From: Malacoplasma penetrans HF-2
GTDB taxonomy: Bacteria > Bacillota_I > Bacilli_A > Mycoplasmatales > Mycoplasmoidaceae
Direction of reading: 5' to 3'
Length of the DNA: 64,000 bases
NCBI RefSeq assembly: GCF_000011225.1
Contig: NC_004432.1
Location: 434,001-498,000, forward strand
Shown: piece by piece, positions 19,677 to 28,042 of the stretch
How the letters are laid out: each line of letters opens with the position of its first letter
How positions within the stretch are numbered: position 1 is the stretch's first letter
Made by a program: the position numbers and the translations under genes
The notes under the pieces: model-generated
Seen by the model: only the letters and a program-made list of their open reading frames with translations
Databases searched by the model: none
What the model was told of the DNA's origin: nothing

Positions 19677-20165
19677 ATGAAAGAAGAAAATAACAAAGAT
19701 TGTCTTTTTTGCAAAATTGTTAATAAAGAAATCCCAAGCAATATAGTTGATGAAAATGCATATGCTCTTGCTTTTTTAGATATAAGTCCAGCTTCAGATG
19801 GACATACCTTAGTTATTCCTAAAAAGCACTGTATAGATTTAGTTCACTGTGATGAATTGTATTTAAAAGAAACTATTTCTCTTGCTAAAAAAGTAGCTGA
19901 TACTATTGAGAGTTCTTCTTTGAAACCATGAGGTTTTAATTTTTTAAGTAATCAAGGATCAATAGCTGGGCAAGTTATCTTTCATTTCCATCTACATGTT
20001 ATTCCTAAATATGCTAAAAATGAAGGTTTAACATTTTCTGCTGAAAATAAAAACTTAAAAGAAATAGAAGAAGTTTTTAAAGTGTTAAAAAAGAAAAATA
20101 AAAAAAATAGTTAACTTTTATTTAATAAACTTAAAAAATTGTTATAATCTTCTTTGTATACTTAA
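19677..20165 (+). CDS. HIT-family nucleotide hydrolase/transferase
   Basis: Histidine-triad protein. FCKIVNKEIPSNIVDEN is the standard N-terminus, and HFHLHVIPK carries the triad (His 103, 105, 107). Bacterial members hydrolyse purine nucleoside phosphoramidates or dinucleotides. A TGA at 19929 is Trp. The 3' end is uncertain: a run of seven A at 20100-20106, as I count it, carries the frame to a stop at 20163, adding about 18 unconserved residues over the next gene's promoter; one more A would give a stop at about 20112 (145 residues, the usual size). Co-transcribed with the upstream ATPase gene. Confidence 0.85.
20142..20147 (+). promoter_or_regulatory. -10 of the small membrane protein gene
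   Basis: TATAAT about 53 bases before the ATG at 20200; weak -35. Confidence 0.45.
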
Positions 20166-20199
20166 ATTAGTTTATACAAATTAATTTTATGGAGGGCTA

Positions 20200-20409
20200 A
20201 TGAAAAAAATACACAAAATTGCCATTTCTACAATATTGGCATTATCAGTAATTTTATTCATTGTTGTAGCTGCATGACAACCATGTGCTTATGCTTTCAT
20301 TGTACCTGCAATCTTAACAGTTGTTGGGTTATCATACCTTGGAGCTGTTTTCTTTGTTAGTAAAAGTGAAAACAAAAAGAAAAATATGATTGCTGCTGTA
20401 AATGCATAG
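20200..20409 (+). CDS. Small two-helix membrane protein
   Basis: 69 residues, containing one TGA(Trp). The N-terminus MKKIHKIAISTILALSVILFIVV is a signal-anchor-like helix; then AWQPCAYAF, a second helix (IVPAILTVVGLSYLGAVFFV) and a basic end. It has the best SD of the region (GGAGGG, 3 bases before ATG) and its own terminator, so it should be well expressed. It lies immediately before the promoter array and double-glycine peptide gene; a linked role, for example immunity, is possible but only inferred. Confidence 0.7.
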
Positions 20410-20447
20410 TAATTCATAAGAAATTCACATAAAGTCATTTAATGCTT

Positions 20448-20480
20448 AAAGTATCAAATTTTAAATTTGATACTTTTTTA
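20448..20480 (+). terminator. Terminator after small membrane protein
   Basis: AAGTATCAAATTTT / AAATTTGATACTTTTTT: long perfect hairpin and T-run, ending exactly where the promoter array begins. Confidence 0.9.
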
Positions 20481-21213
20481 TTTTTTTATGACATTTACCT
20501 CAAATTTTTACATTAATATAATGGAGACATGAAAGAGAGTCTCCAACCTACATCCCTTTTATTTAGAAATATTATTTTAATTAATTTAAAAATTTGATTA
20601 TTTTTTATGACATTCTCTTCAAATTTTTACATTAATATAATGGAGACATGAAAGAGAGTTTCCAATTAACCTTGTCTATGGTTTGTGATCTTTTTATTAT
20701 TTTTAAAAGTTGTTATTTTTTTATGACATTAGCTTTGAAAAATAACATTAATATAATGGAGACATGAAAGAGTGTCTCCAACATATATCCTTTTGTTTGA
20801 AAAACATTATTTTAATTAATTTAAAAATTTGATGATTTTTTATGACATTTGCTTCAAATTTTTACATTAATATAATGGAGACATAAAAGTGTCTCCAATT
20901 GACCTTGTTTATGGTTTGTTATTTTTTTATTATTTTAAAAAATATTGTTATTTTTTTATGACTTCAACCTAAAAAATAACATTAATATAATGGAGGCATC
21001 AAAGAGAGTCTCCAATTACTCCTTTAATTTAAATTTTTTTATATATTGATTCCAAATTTTTATATTAAATATAATGGATACATAAAAGTGTTTCCGATTG
21101 ACCCCATTTAAGATTTACTATCTTTTATTAACTTAAAAAATTTGTTATTTTTTTATGACTTTAACCTAAAAAAAAATAACATTAATATAATGGAGACATA
21201 TAAAAAGTCTCCA
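20481..21213 (+). repeat. Array of seven promoter-like units with an inverted repeat
   Basis: Each unit reads T-run-ATGAC(ATT), about 9 variable bases, AAATTTTTAC or AAAAATAAC, ATTAATATAATGG, then GGAGAC-N(7-10)-GTCTCC. TATAAT positions: 20517, 20636, 20752, 20871, 20986, 21070, 21186 (steps 119, 116, 119, 115, 84, 116). Units 2, 4 and 6 share one spacer and upstream type (AAATTTTTAC), units 3, 5 and 7 another (AAAAATAAC), so the array grew by duplicating a two-unit block. Most arm changes keep complementarity (GGAGGC/GTCTCC, GGAGAC/GTTTCC by G-T pairs); unit 6 has one mismatch. A start point 7 bases after the -10 would fall at the end of the left arm, so the repeat could be an operator over +1. 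Confidence 0.85.
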
Positions 21214-21242
21214 ACTACTTATTTGACAAAGGAATTAAAAAA

Positions 21243-21548
21243 ATGATTAATACGAAATTCAAAAATTTAAAATTAATGAATGCTGACACCAAGAAAAAAC
21301 TAAAAGGTGGAAGTTTATGAACTGGTGCTTTAGCATTTTCAATAATTAGTTCTACTATTATGAGTTTTGTTCAATTGATTTTTAGTATTGTTAACTCTGT
21401 TAATGGAAACAATTCTACAAATTCTAGTAGTAACACAAATACATCTTCTTATAATGGAAATTCTACTTACTCAAATTATTCTTCTAATAACATGTTTGTT
21501 AGGTTGTCATACACACCACTAAAAACAACTGTTAATTATCCTTTATAA
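21243..21548 (+). CDS. Small protein with double-glycine leader (bacteriocin-like)
   Basis: 101 residues; TGA at codon 26 is Trp. The N-terminus MINTKFKNLKLMNADTKKKL ends in KGG followed by S, with hydrophobic residues at -4 and -12, like leaders cleaved by C39-peptidase ABC exporters. After the GG comes a hydrophobic stretch (ALAFSIISSTIMSFVQLIFSIV), then a Ser/Asn/Tyr-rich C-terminus. An AAAGGA ribosome site lies 7-12 bases before ATG. The last unit of the promoter array (TATAAT 21186) is about 50 bases upstream. No C39 transporter gene lies in the window. A secreted peptide is inferred; a small membrane protein remains possible. Confidence 0.65.
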
Positions 21549-21747
21549 ATTTGATTGTGTTTTTTATTATTTTGTATATTTTGTTTAAAAAAAATAAAGC
21601 AGGTGATTAAAACTCATAAATTTAATTAAAAAATAATTTATAAATTTGAATGTTTAGAAAACTTAATATAGTTATTAGTATAACTAGGCTTAAAAAATAA
21701 AAGTAAACTTTGTTTATCTAGAACTCTCCTTTTTAAAAAAATTTTTG
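21549..21747. other. Spacer after the double-glycine peptide gene
   Basis: No terminator directly follows the peptide gene, and no coding capacity is evident before the candidate small RNA at 21748. Confidence 0.5.
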
Positions 21748-21830
21748 TATAATAACTATAGATCTTTATGAATCTATAAAGATTATAGTTTTAAAAGGTA
21801 ACCACAAAATTTGGTGGTTACCTTTTTACT
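21748..21830 (+). ncRNA. Candidate small RNA with two hairpins
   Basis: TATAAT (21748-21753) is followed at once by a long hairpin (ATCTTTAT / ATAAAGAT plus flanking AACTATA / TATAGTT) and then a strong terminator hairpin (GGTAACCAC-aaaattt-GTGGTTACC, T-run). Nothing in between can code for protein. The transcript would be about 70 nt. Alternative: this is only the distal terminator of the peptide gene. Confidence 0.5.
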
Positions 21831-21951
21831 TTTTTTGTCAACTTTAAAAGACTAAATATTTTTTTAAACATCAATTAGTAAATTTTCTAAAAAAAATTTT
21901 TTTATGTTTATTCTTGATTAAAATTAAAAGTATATAGTTTTACATTGAATA

Positions 21952-22392
21952 ATGAAAATATTAGTTGTTAATAAGAAATTACATTTTAATTATGAAGTTT
22001 TAGAAAAAATAGAAGCTGGCATTGAATTAAAAGGAGTTGAGGTTAAATCAATTCATTTAAACAATGCTAATATTTCTGATTCTTATGTAATTTTTAAAAG
22101 AAATGAAGCATATATATTAAATATGAATATTGCCCCATATTCACATGGGAATATTTATAATGTTGATCCATTAAGAACAAGAAAATTATTGTTACATAAA
22201 AATGAAATAATAAAATATCAAATGAGAATTAAAAAAGAATCTTTAACTATGGTCCCTTCTAAAATTTATTGAAGAAAAAATAAATTAAAGGTAGAAATTG
22301 CATTAGCTAAAGGTAAAAAGCAATTTGATAAAAGACAAACAATTAAGGATAGAGATAATTCAAGAGAAGCTAGAAAACATATTAGAGTTTAA
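21952..22392 (+). CDS. smpB: SsrA-binding protein SmpB
   Basis: Binds tmRNA and rescues stalled ribosomes. 146 residues, one TGA(Trp) in the conserved [25 protein letters not shown] segment. [11 protein letters not shown] near the N-terminus and the basic tail [15 protein letters not shown] are typical. The ATG has no SD and a TATA-like box lies about 15 bases upstream, so it may be nearly leaderless. The tmRNA gene itself was not seen in the window. Confidence 0.95.
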
Positions 22393-22450
22393 TTTATTGA
22401 TTATTTAATATTGGTTTTATAGTTATATTATTGGAGTATAGGAGAAAACA

Positions 22451-23626
22451 ATGATTAAGAGTTCTGTAATAGAATATATTAAAAATCACAAAGAAAGTTG
22501 AAATAAGTTAAGAGAAGAATTTCATTCTACTCCAGAACTTCCTTTACGTGAATTTGAAACTACTAAAAAAATTAAAGAACAATTATTAAAGTATGGTTTT
22601 GAAATCATTGAGTTTGATGGTGTTGGAATTATTGGTGTTTTAAAACATGGTAACAGTGAAAACAAAATTGCATTAAAAGCTTCAATAGATGGAATACTAC
22701 AAAAAGAAGAGACTGATTTACCTTATAAATCAGTAAACAATAGCATGCATGCTAATGGTAATGATGGACAAATTATTATGTTATTAGGTGCTTGTCAGTA
22801 TTTATCTGAGACAAGAGAATTTAATGGAACTTTTTATGCAATTTTTGCACCAGGATCAAATATCCAAAATGGTATTAACAAATTAATTGATAGAGGTCTA
22901 TTTGATAAAATTGACCCTCAATCAATTTTTAGTTTAAAACCTGCTCCTTTAATTCAGTTAAAAAAGGGAAAAGTTGGTGATTTACATTTTATAAATCCTA
23001 AAACATCTTCATCTAATTTTATTGATTTATTTAAATATAAAATTATAGGTCAATCTTCATTTGGTTCTTCTCCAGAAAATGGATATGACCCAATTGTTGC
23101 TGCATCTTCAATTATTATGAATTTGCAAACTATAGTTTCTAGAAACATTTCTCCATTTTCAAATGCTGCTATAACAGTTGGTTCTATTAAAGGTGGATAT
23201 ACTGCAAATGCAATTGCAAAGTTAGTGACTATTAAATTAAGTGTGTCTAGTAATGATAAAGAAACTCGTGAATATATTTTAAAAAGAATTGAATCAGTAA
23301 TTGATTCAACTTGTAAAGCTTATGAGTGTAATTTTGAAAAGGTAAACATTGGTAGTAGTACTTCACTTCAAAATAATGGTGTTGAATATGAATTTGCAAA
23401 AGATTTAGCTGTAGATCTTTTTGATGAAGAAAAGGTTCACATCATTGATAACCTGATGATAAATGATGACATTTCTTTTTTGCTTGATAAAAAACCTGGT
23501 ACTTTAGTTTTTATTAACAATGGTAATTCAGATGATATATATTCATCTAAATTTGATTTTAATAATCAGGCTATTCCTTTTGGAGTTTGTTTCTTCATAG
23601 GATTAGTTGAAAAGAAACTTAAATAG
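22451..23626 (+). CDS. M20-family peptidase/amidohydrolase homologue lacking metal ligands
   Basis: 391 residues with the overall sequence of M20D amidohydrolases: REEFHSTPELPLREFET at the start, DPIVAASSIIMNLQTIVSRNISPFSNAAITVGSIKGG in the middle, and KFDFNNQAIPFGV at the end. But the metal site is gone: the usual MHACGHDGH reads MHANGNDGQ (residues 99-107), the EE pair reads SN in APGSNIQNG, GRGGHAA reads GQSSFGS, and the HHPKFDF His is replaced. It is therefore probably catalytically dead and kept for another role, or diverged to a metal-free function. SD GGAGA, 5 bases before the ATG. It lies 58 bases after smpB. Confidence 0.8.
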
Positions 23627-23653
23627 TTTTAATTAAAGGAAGTGGGGTTTGAA

Positions 23654-25048
23654 ATGTTTAATAATAATGAATCTAATAATGTTTCTATTAATCAAAATTC
23701 TTATAGTAAGGATTTGATTAATTCTAATGATGTAAGTAAATTTGATTCTGATTTAAAAAACAACAAATCTCATAAAAAGAAAGAAAAGTTTTCAACCAAG
23801 TGAAAAGAATCACTAGGTTTTAAACCTATTCTTTCTTATTTCTATTTTTTATTTATTTTTTTAATTAATAAAAAAGGAACATGAATAATGCCTATAATCA
23901 TTTTCTTGCTTCCTTTATTATTTTCTATTATTGCTATTACTTCTTCTGAAGGTTCGACTAATACAATTTATATAACTTCTTTATCCATCATTTGTGTTTT
24001 AACAATAAGTTTTATTACAAGTAAAACCATTAACTTATTTAAAGATTCAGAAACTGAGGGAGTTGAAATATTAATAGTTTCAAAACCAATTGAAAGATGA
24101 CAAATTATATTTGGTAAATTCAGTATTCTAATTTTAGTTTCTCTTTTAATATCAGTTTTAAACTTTATTTCTAACCTTATTGGAGTATCAATTGTTAATG
24201 CTTTCAAAAAGCTTGATACTTCTCAGACAGCTATTTTTAACCAAGTTGATTTAAATGTTAATTATGCTTTATTAGTATTTGGAGCAAGTATTGCACTTTG
24301 TTTACTATTTGGTTCTATTACTAGTTTGATTACTATTAAGTGTTCAAAAAAACTTTCTTCATCTATTCCTATCATGCTATTTATGTTAATGTATATGGGA
24401 ACATTTTTTAGTAGCATTATTTCAACTATTGGTGAAAATGGTAGTTCTGCTTACAACTTCTATAATAAATGAAGTCAGACATCTAGTATTCAATATAATC
24501 AATCATTTAAATATACACATGTAAATAATTCTGTTTGAATTGGGTTTGAAAAATCTAGCATTGAAAACAGTTCTACTGATAGCAACAAAGTTTCATATCA
24601 AACATTATTAGATGAAATTACAGTATTGAAAAATGCTTGAAATGCTACTGTTAATACAGGTAATTGATATACTGCTTTAAAATGAGTAGATCTTGCTATG
24701 CCTCTTTTTGAAACAACTCAAATATTGAATAATCTTTCTTTAATTGATTCAAGTAAGGGAGATTTAAGTTTTATTAGAGATCCAAATTATACTTATAGCT
24801 CTAAATTTTATTTAGATTCTCAAACTAATTCAAATAATACAAATTTTGAAAATAGTGATGTTGCAAAATCTGATTCAAATTACCAAACATGATTACAGTT
24901 AACTAATTCATCACAATTAGCATTAATGAGTATTAGTAAAGAAATTAATAAATCACCTAATTGAGCAGTTGTTTTCTTATGATGTTTAATCTCAGTTTCA
25001 TTTCTATCTTTTTCAACTTATCTATATATGAGAAGAGATTTTAGATAA
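23654..25048 (+). CDS. ABC-2 type transporter permease
   Basis: 464 residues with several TGA(Trp) codons. A 60-residue Asn/Ser/Lys-rich cytoplasmic N-terminus is followed by hydrophobic helices (PIIIFLLPLLFSIIAI, YITSLSIICVLTISFI), the ABC-2 block DSETEGVEILIVSKPIERWQIIFGKF (typical of YhaP/NatB-like permeases), more helices, a large Ser/Asn-rich extracellular loop (about residues 265-420) and a final helix. It forms an exporter with the ATPase at 25060, 11 bases downstream. Substrate unknown. Confidence 0.85.
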
Positions 25049-25059
25049 AGGATTTTAAT

Positions 25060-26013
25060 ATGAATAAAACTACAAAAACAAATAAATTATCTAAGACAAA
25101 AGAAACTAGCAGTAATCAAGATTTATTAATTAAAAATCTTAAATCTCTTTTAGATAACAACATTATTGATAACAATGAATATAGTCTTTATGTTGATAGA
25201 ATTAACAACAAGTTTTTAAGTGTAGATGATAAGAATAAAAAACAAGATAACAAAGATATAGACCATAATGAAAGAGAAGTTGTTTTAGAAGTAATAAATT
25301 TAACTAAGCATTATCCTAGAAGAGAAAAGCCTGCAATTAAAGACTTAAACTTTAAATTAAGAAAAAATCAGTTTCATGTTTTTATTGGGGCAAATGGTGC
25401 AGGTAAAACAACTACTATTAAAGCTTTAGTTGGGGCTTATGCTAAATGAGAAGGATTGATATTAATCAATGGTAAAGAAAATACTAAAACAGTTTCTAAA
25501 CTAAATGTTGGTTATATTCCTGAAAAATCTGTTTTTCCTAAAAACATGTCTACTAAACAATATCTAGTGTCAATGGCTATGATGTCGGGAATTAAAAAAG
25601 AATTAGCTACTGAATTTGCTAATAAAACTTTATTAGAACTTAATATGCAAAATATGGCTAATAAAAACCCTAATACTTTTTCTAGTGGTCAACAGAAAAA
25701 GATTTTACTTTCTCAAGCTTTAGTTCATAATCCTGATATTTTAATAATGGATGAACCAACTGCTAACTTAGATCCAATATCAAGAAATGAGTTTTATACT
25801 TTAACTAAAAAGTTACAAGAACAAGGTAAAACAATTTTTGTTTCTTCTCATATTCTTTCTGAGGTTGAAAAGTATGCTGACTATGTAACTATTTTAGATG
25901 GTGGAAGAATTGTTTATTCTGGTCCACTAGATCAAAATAAGGATTTAGAAAAATTATATTTCTCATATGTTAAAGAAGGTTCAGTTGATACTGGAATTAA
26001 AAAAGATTATTAA
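25060..26013 (+). CDS. ABC transporter ATPase (partner of ABC-2 permease)
   Basis: 317 residues, with a TGA(Trp) at 25447. The N-terminal 75 residues are Lys/Asn-rich with an SHOCT-like helical stretch (LLIKNLKSLLDNNIIDNNEY), then comes the ATPase: Walker A GANGAGKTTT, signature FSSGQQKKILLSQAL, Walker B ILIMDEPTANLDP, switch SSHI. The GANGAGKTT and ANLDP forms are typical of drug/peptide/Na exporter ATPases. Together with the permease just upstream it makes a two-gene exporter operon. Confidence 0.92.
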
Positions 26014-26040
26014 ATCCTATTTACTTTTGTGTAATTGGTG

Positions 26041-26253
26041 TATAATATATATGTAAGTTTCTTTTTGAAATATGGTGAAATTCCATTCTAGTATTTCCAA
26101 AATAAACAGTCTTTAATTAGACAAAAATATTTTGGTAGCTATCAGTTAAAGTCTATGAATGAAAAGAATTAAAAAGTTACATTAGTTTAATCGCTAGCTT
26201 AAACTCTATATATCTTTTTGCTACTCTCTAGATAGATTGCTAGAGATTTTTTT
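26041..26253 (+). ncRNA. Structured leader RNA with terminator (FMN-riboswitch-like in part)
   Basis: TATAAT at 26041-26046 starts a ~200-nt untranslated segment ending in a terminator (TCTCTAG-atagattg-CTAGAGA-T7, 26225-26253). Near its 5' end is ATGGTGAAATTCCAT, containing the GGTGAAATTCC hallmark of the FMN (RFN) element; near the end of the fold is CAGTTAAAGTCT, like the RFN CAGTGAAAGTCT. TTCTTTT (26059-26066) can pair with AAAAGAA (26162-26168) as an outer P1 helix. CCAAAATA / TATTTTGG encloses GTCT-ttaatt-AGAC. One RFN arm seems missing. CTAGC at 26194-26198 could pair with GCTAG of the terminator, a possible antiterminator. Downstream gene: ABC-F protein. Confidence 0.5.
26225..26253 (+). 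terminator. Terminator of the leader RNA upstream of the ABC-F gene
   Basis: 7-bp stem TCTCTAG/CTAGAGA and T7, about 107 bases before the ABC-F start codon. It fits conditional attenuation, since no separate promoter is obvious after it. Confidence 0.8.
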
Positions 26254-26359
26254 ATCCCCCAAATTCATTCATTTTTACTTATTATTAATAAAACAAAATA
26301 ATAATCATAAAAATTTAATAAATTGTTTAAAATATAAAAAGTCAAATTTATTAAATATT

Positions 26360-27895
26360 ATGAGTTTATTAAAAATATCAAATTTAAATTATTCAATTGG
26401 TGAAAAGACTTTATATAATGATTGTTCTTTTGTACTTAACCCTAAAGAACACTTAGGTATTGTTGGGAAAAATGGAGCTGGTAAATCTACTCTTATTAAA
26501 ATCATTAATAATAAAGTAAGTCCAGATACTATTGAAATGGATTGAATGCAAAATATAAAAATAGGTCACTTAGATCAATATGCAGAAGTTCCAAAAGAAA
26601 TATCAGTTTTAGATTATCTTAAAACTGCTTTTACATATTTATATGAAATTGAAGCTAAGATGATAGAACTATATGAAAAAAGTGTAGAAGATCCTAATTT
26701 ATTTGATAAAGCAGTAGAATACCAAAATATCTTAGAACATAAAGATTTTTATAATTTAGATGTTTTAATAGAAAAAGTTTCTAGTGGTTTAGGTGTAATT
26801 GCAATTGGATTGGATAAAAAAATTAGTGAACTATCAGGTGGTCAAAGAGCTAAAGTAATTTTAGCTAAATTACTTTTAGAAAAACCAGATGTTTTATTGT
26901 TAGATGAACCTACTAACTTTTTAGACAAAGAACATGTTGATTGATTAACTGAGTATTTAGTTAATTTTGATAAAACATTTGTAGTTATTTCTCATAACGA
27001 AAATTTCTTATCTAAAATTACAACTCATATTTTAGAAATTAGCAACCATAAGTTTACTAAGTTTACTGGTAATTATGATTCATATTTAAAACAAAAAGAA
27101 TTAATGGTTGATGATTATGCTAAAAGGTATGAAAAGCAACAAAAACAAATAGAAAAAACTGAAGATTTTATTAGAAGAAATATAGCAGGTTCTAACAGTA
27201 AAAATGCTAGAGGTAGAAGAAAACAATTAGAGAGAATGGAAAAAATGCCTCCACCTAGCAAAGAAAGACCAAAACCTGATTTTAGTTTTAAACAACTACA
27301 TTGTTCAATGCAACAAAAATTAATTATTAAAGATTTATCAATTGGTTATAACAACCAACCTTTAATTAAAAATATCAATTTAACAATTAATGGTGAAGAA
27401 AGAGTTATTATTAAAGGTTTTAATGGGATTGGTAAAACAACACTATTAAAAACTTTATTAAATAAAATTAAACCAATTGAAGGTAGCTTTGAATTTAGTG
27501 ACACTATTAAACCAATTTATTATGAACAAGATTTAAATTGAGAAAATGGATCATTAACTCCAATTGATGTAATTAGACAAACATATCCAAATTTAAATGA
27601 AAGAGAAGTAAGAAACTTACTTGCTAAAAATGGTTTGTCTAATAAAGATGTAATGCAACCAATTTCAACATTAAGTGGTGGTGAGCAAGCTAAAGTTAAA
27701 TTAGCAATATTATCTTTAAAACCTACTAACTTTTTAATTTTAGATGAGCCTACAAACCATTTAGATGTTCAAGCTAAAGAGGTTTTGAAAAATACATTAT
27801 TAAATTTACAAATAACAATTTTATTAGTTTGTCATGAAGAATCTTTTTATAAAGACATTGCAAACAAAGTTATTGATATTAGTAAATTAGCATAA
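26360..27895 (+). CDS. ABC-F family ATPase (ribosome-associated)
   Basis: 511 residues, two ABC domains in one chain and no membrane segment: first Walker [10 protein letters not shown], signature [11 protein letters not shown], Walker [13 protein letters not shown]; second Walker [10 protein letters not shown], signature [11 protein letters not shown], Walker [13 protein letters not shown]. The linker is basic ([13 protein letters not shown]). ABC-F proteins bind the ribosomal E site as translation factors or antibiotic-protection proteins. The start at ATG 26360 fits the [14 protein letters not shown] onset. It lies behind a leader RNA with a terminator, an arrangement often seen for inducible resistance-type ABC-F genes. 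Confidence 0.93.
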
Positions 27896-27904
27896 ATATT
27901 AATT

Positions 27905-27937
27905 TAACCATTCCTTTAAATAAGGAATGGTTTTTTG
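27905..27937 (+). terminator. Terminator after ABC-F gene
   Basis: AACCATTCCTT-taaat-AAGGAATGGTTTTTT, 10 bases after the stop. Confidence 0.9.
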
Positions 27938-27941
27938 TTAA

Positions 27942-27970
27942 TTGCAATTCAAATTTTAATATTGGATAAT
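27942..27970 (+). promoter_or_regulatory. Promoter of surface paralog 1
   Basis: TTGCAA-N17-GATAAT (-35 27942-27947, -10 27965-27970). Same -10 and exact spacing as before the other three paralogs. Confidence 0.7.
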
Positions 27971-28042
27971 ATATATAGTTTTTTTGGACTTACAAAAAAA
28001 GATTTTCTATATTAAATATTTTATTTATTTTGGGAGATTAGT

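Noticed and set aside
20529-20880. Short ORFs beginning at ATGAAAGAG in units 1-3 of the promoter array (MKESLQ..., MKESFQ...)
   Set aside because: The ATG is absent from units 4-7, unit spacing is not a multiple of three, and the peptides are unlike each other beyond the repeat itself.
20481-21213. CRISPR array
   Set aside because: Repeats are promoter-like and too long and diverged, spacers themselves repeat in alternation, and no cas gene lies in the window.
21549-21951. tmRNA (ssrA) next to smpB
   Set aside because: No tRNA-Ala-like ends or tag ORF; the stretch is too short and holds only two hairpins.
26237-26359. Upstream TTG start for the ABC-F gene
   Set aside because: It lies in the terminator loop and adds 41 unconserved residues; ATG 26360 gives the family N-terminus.
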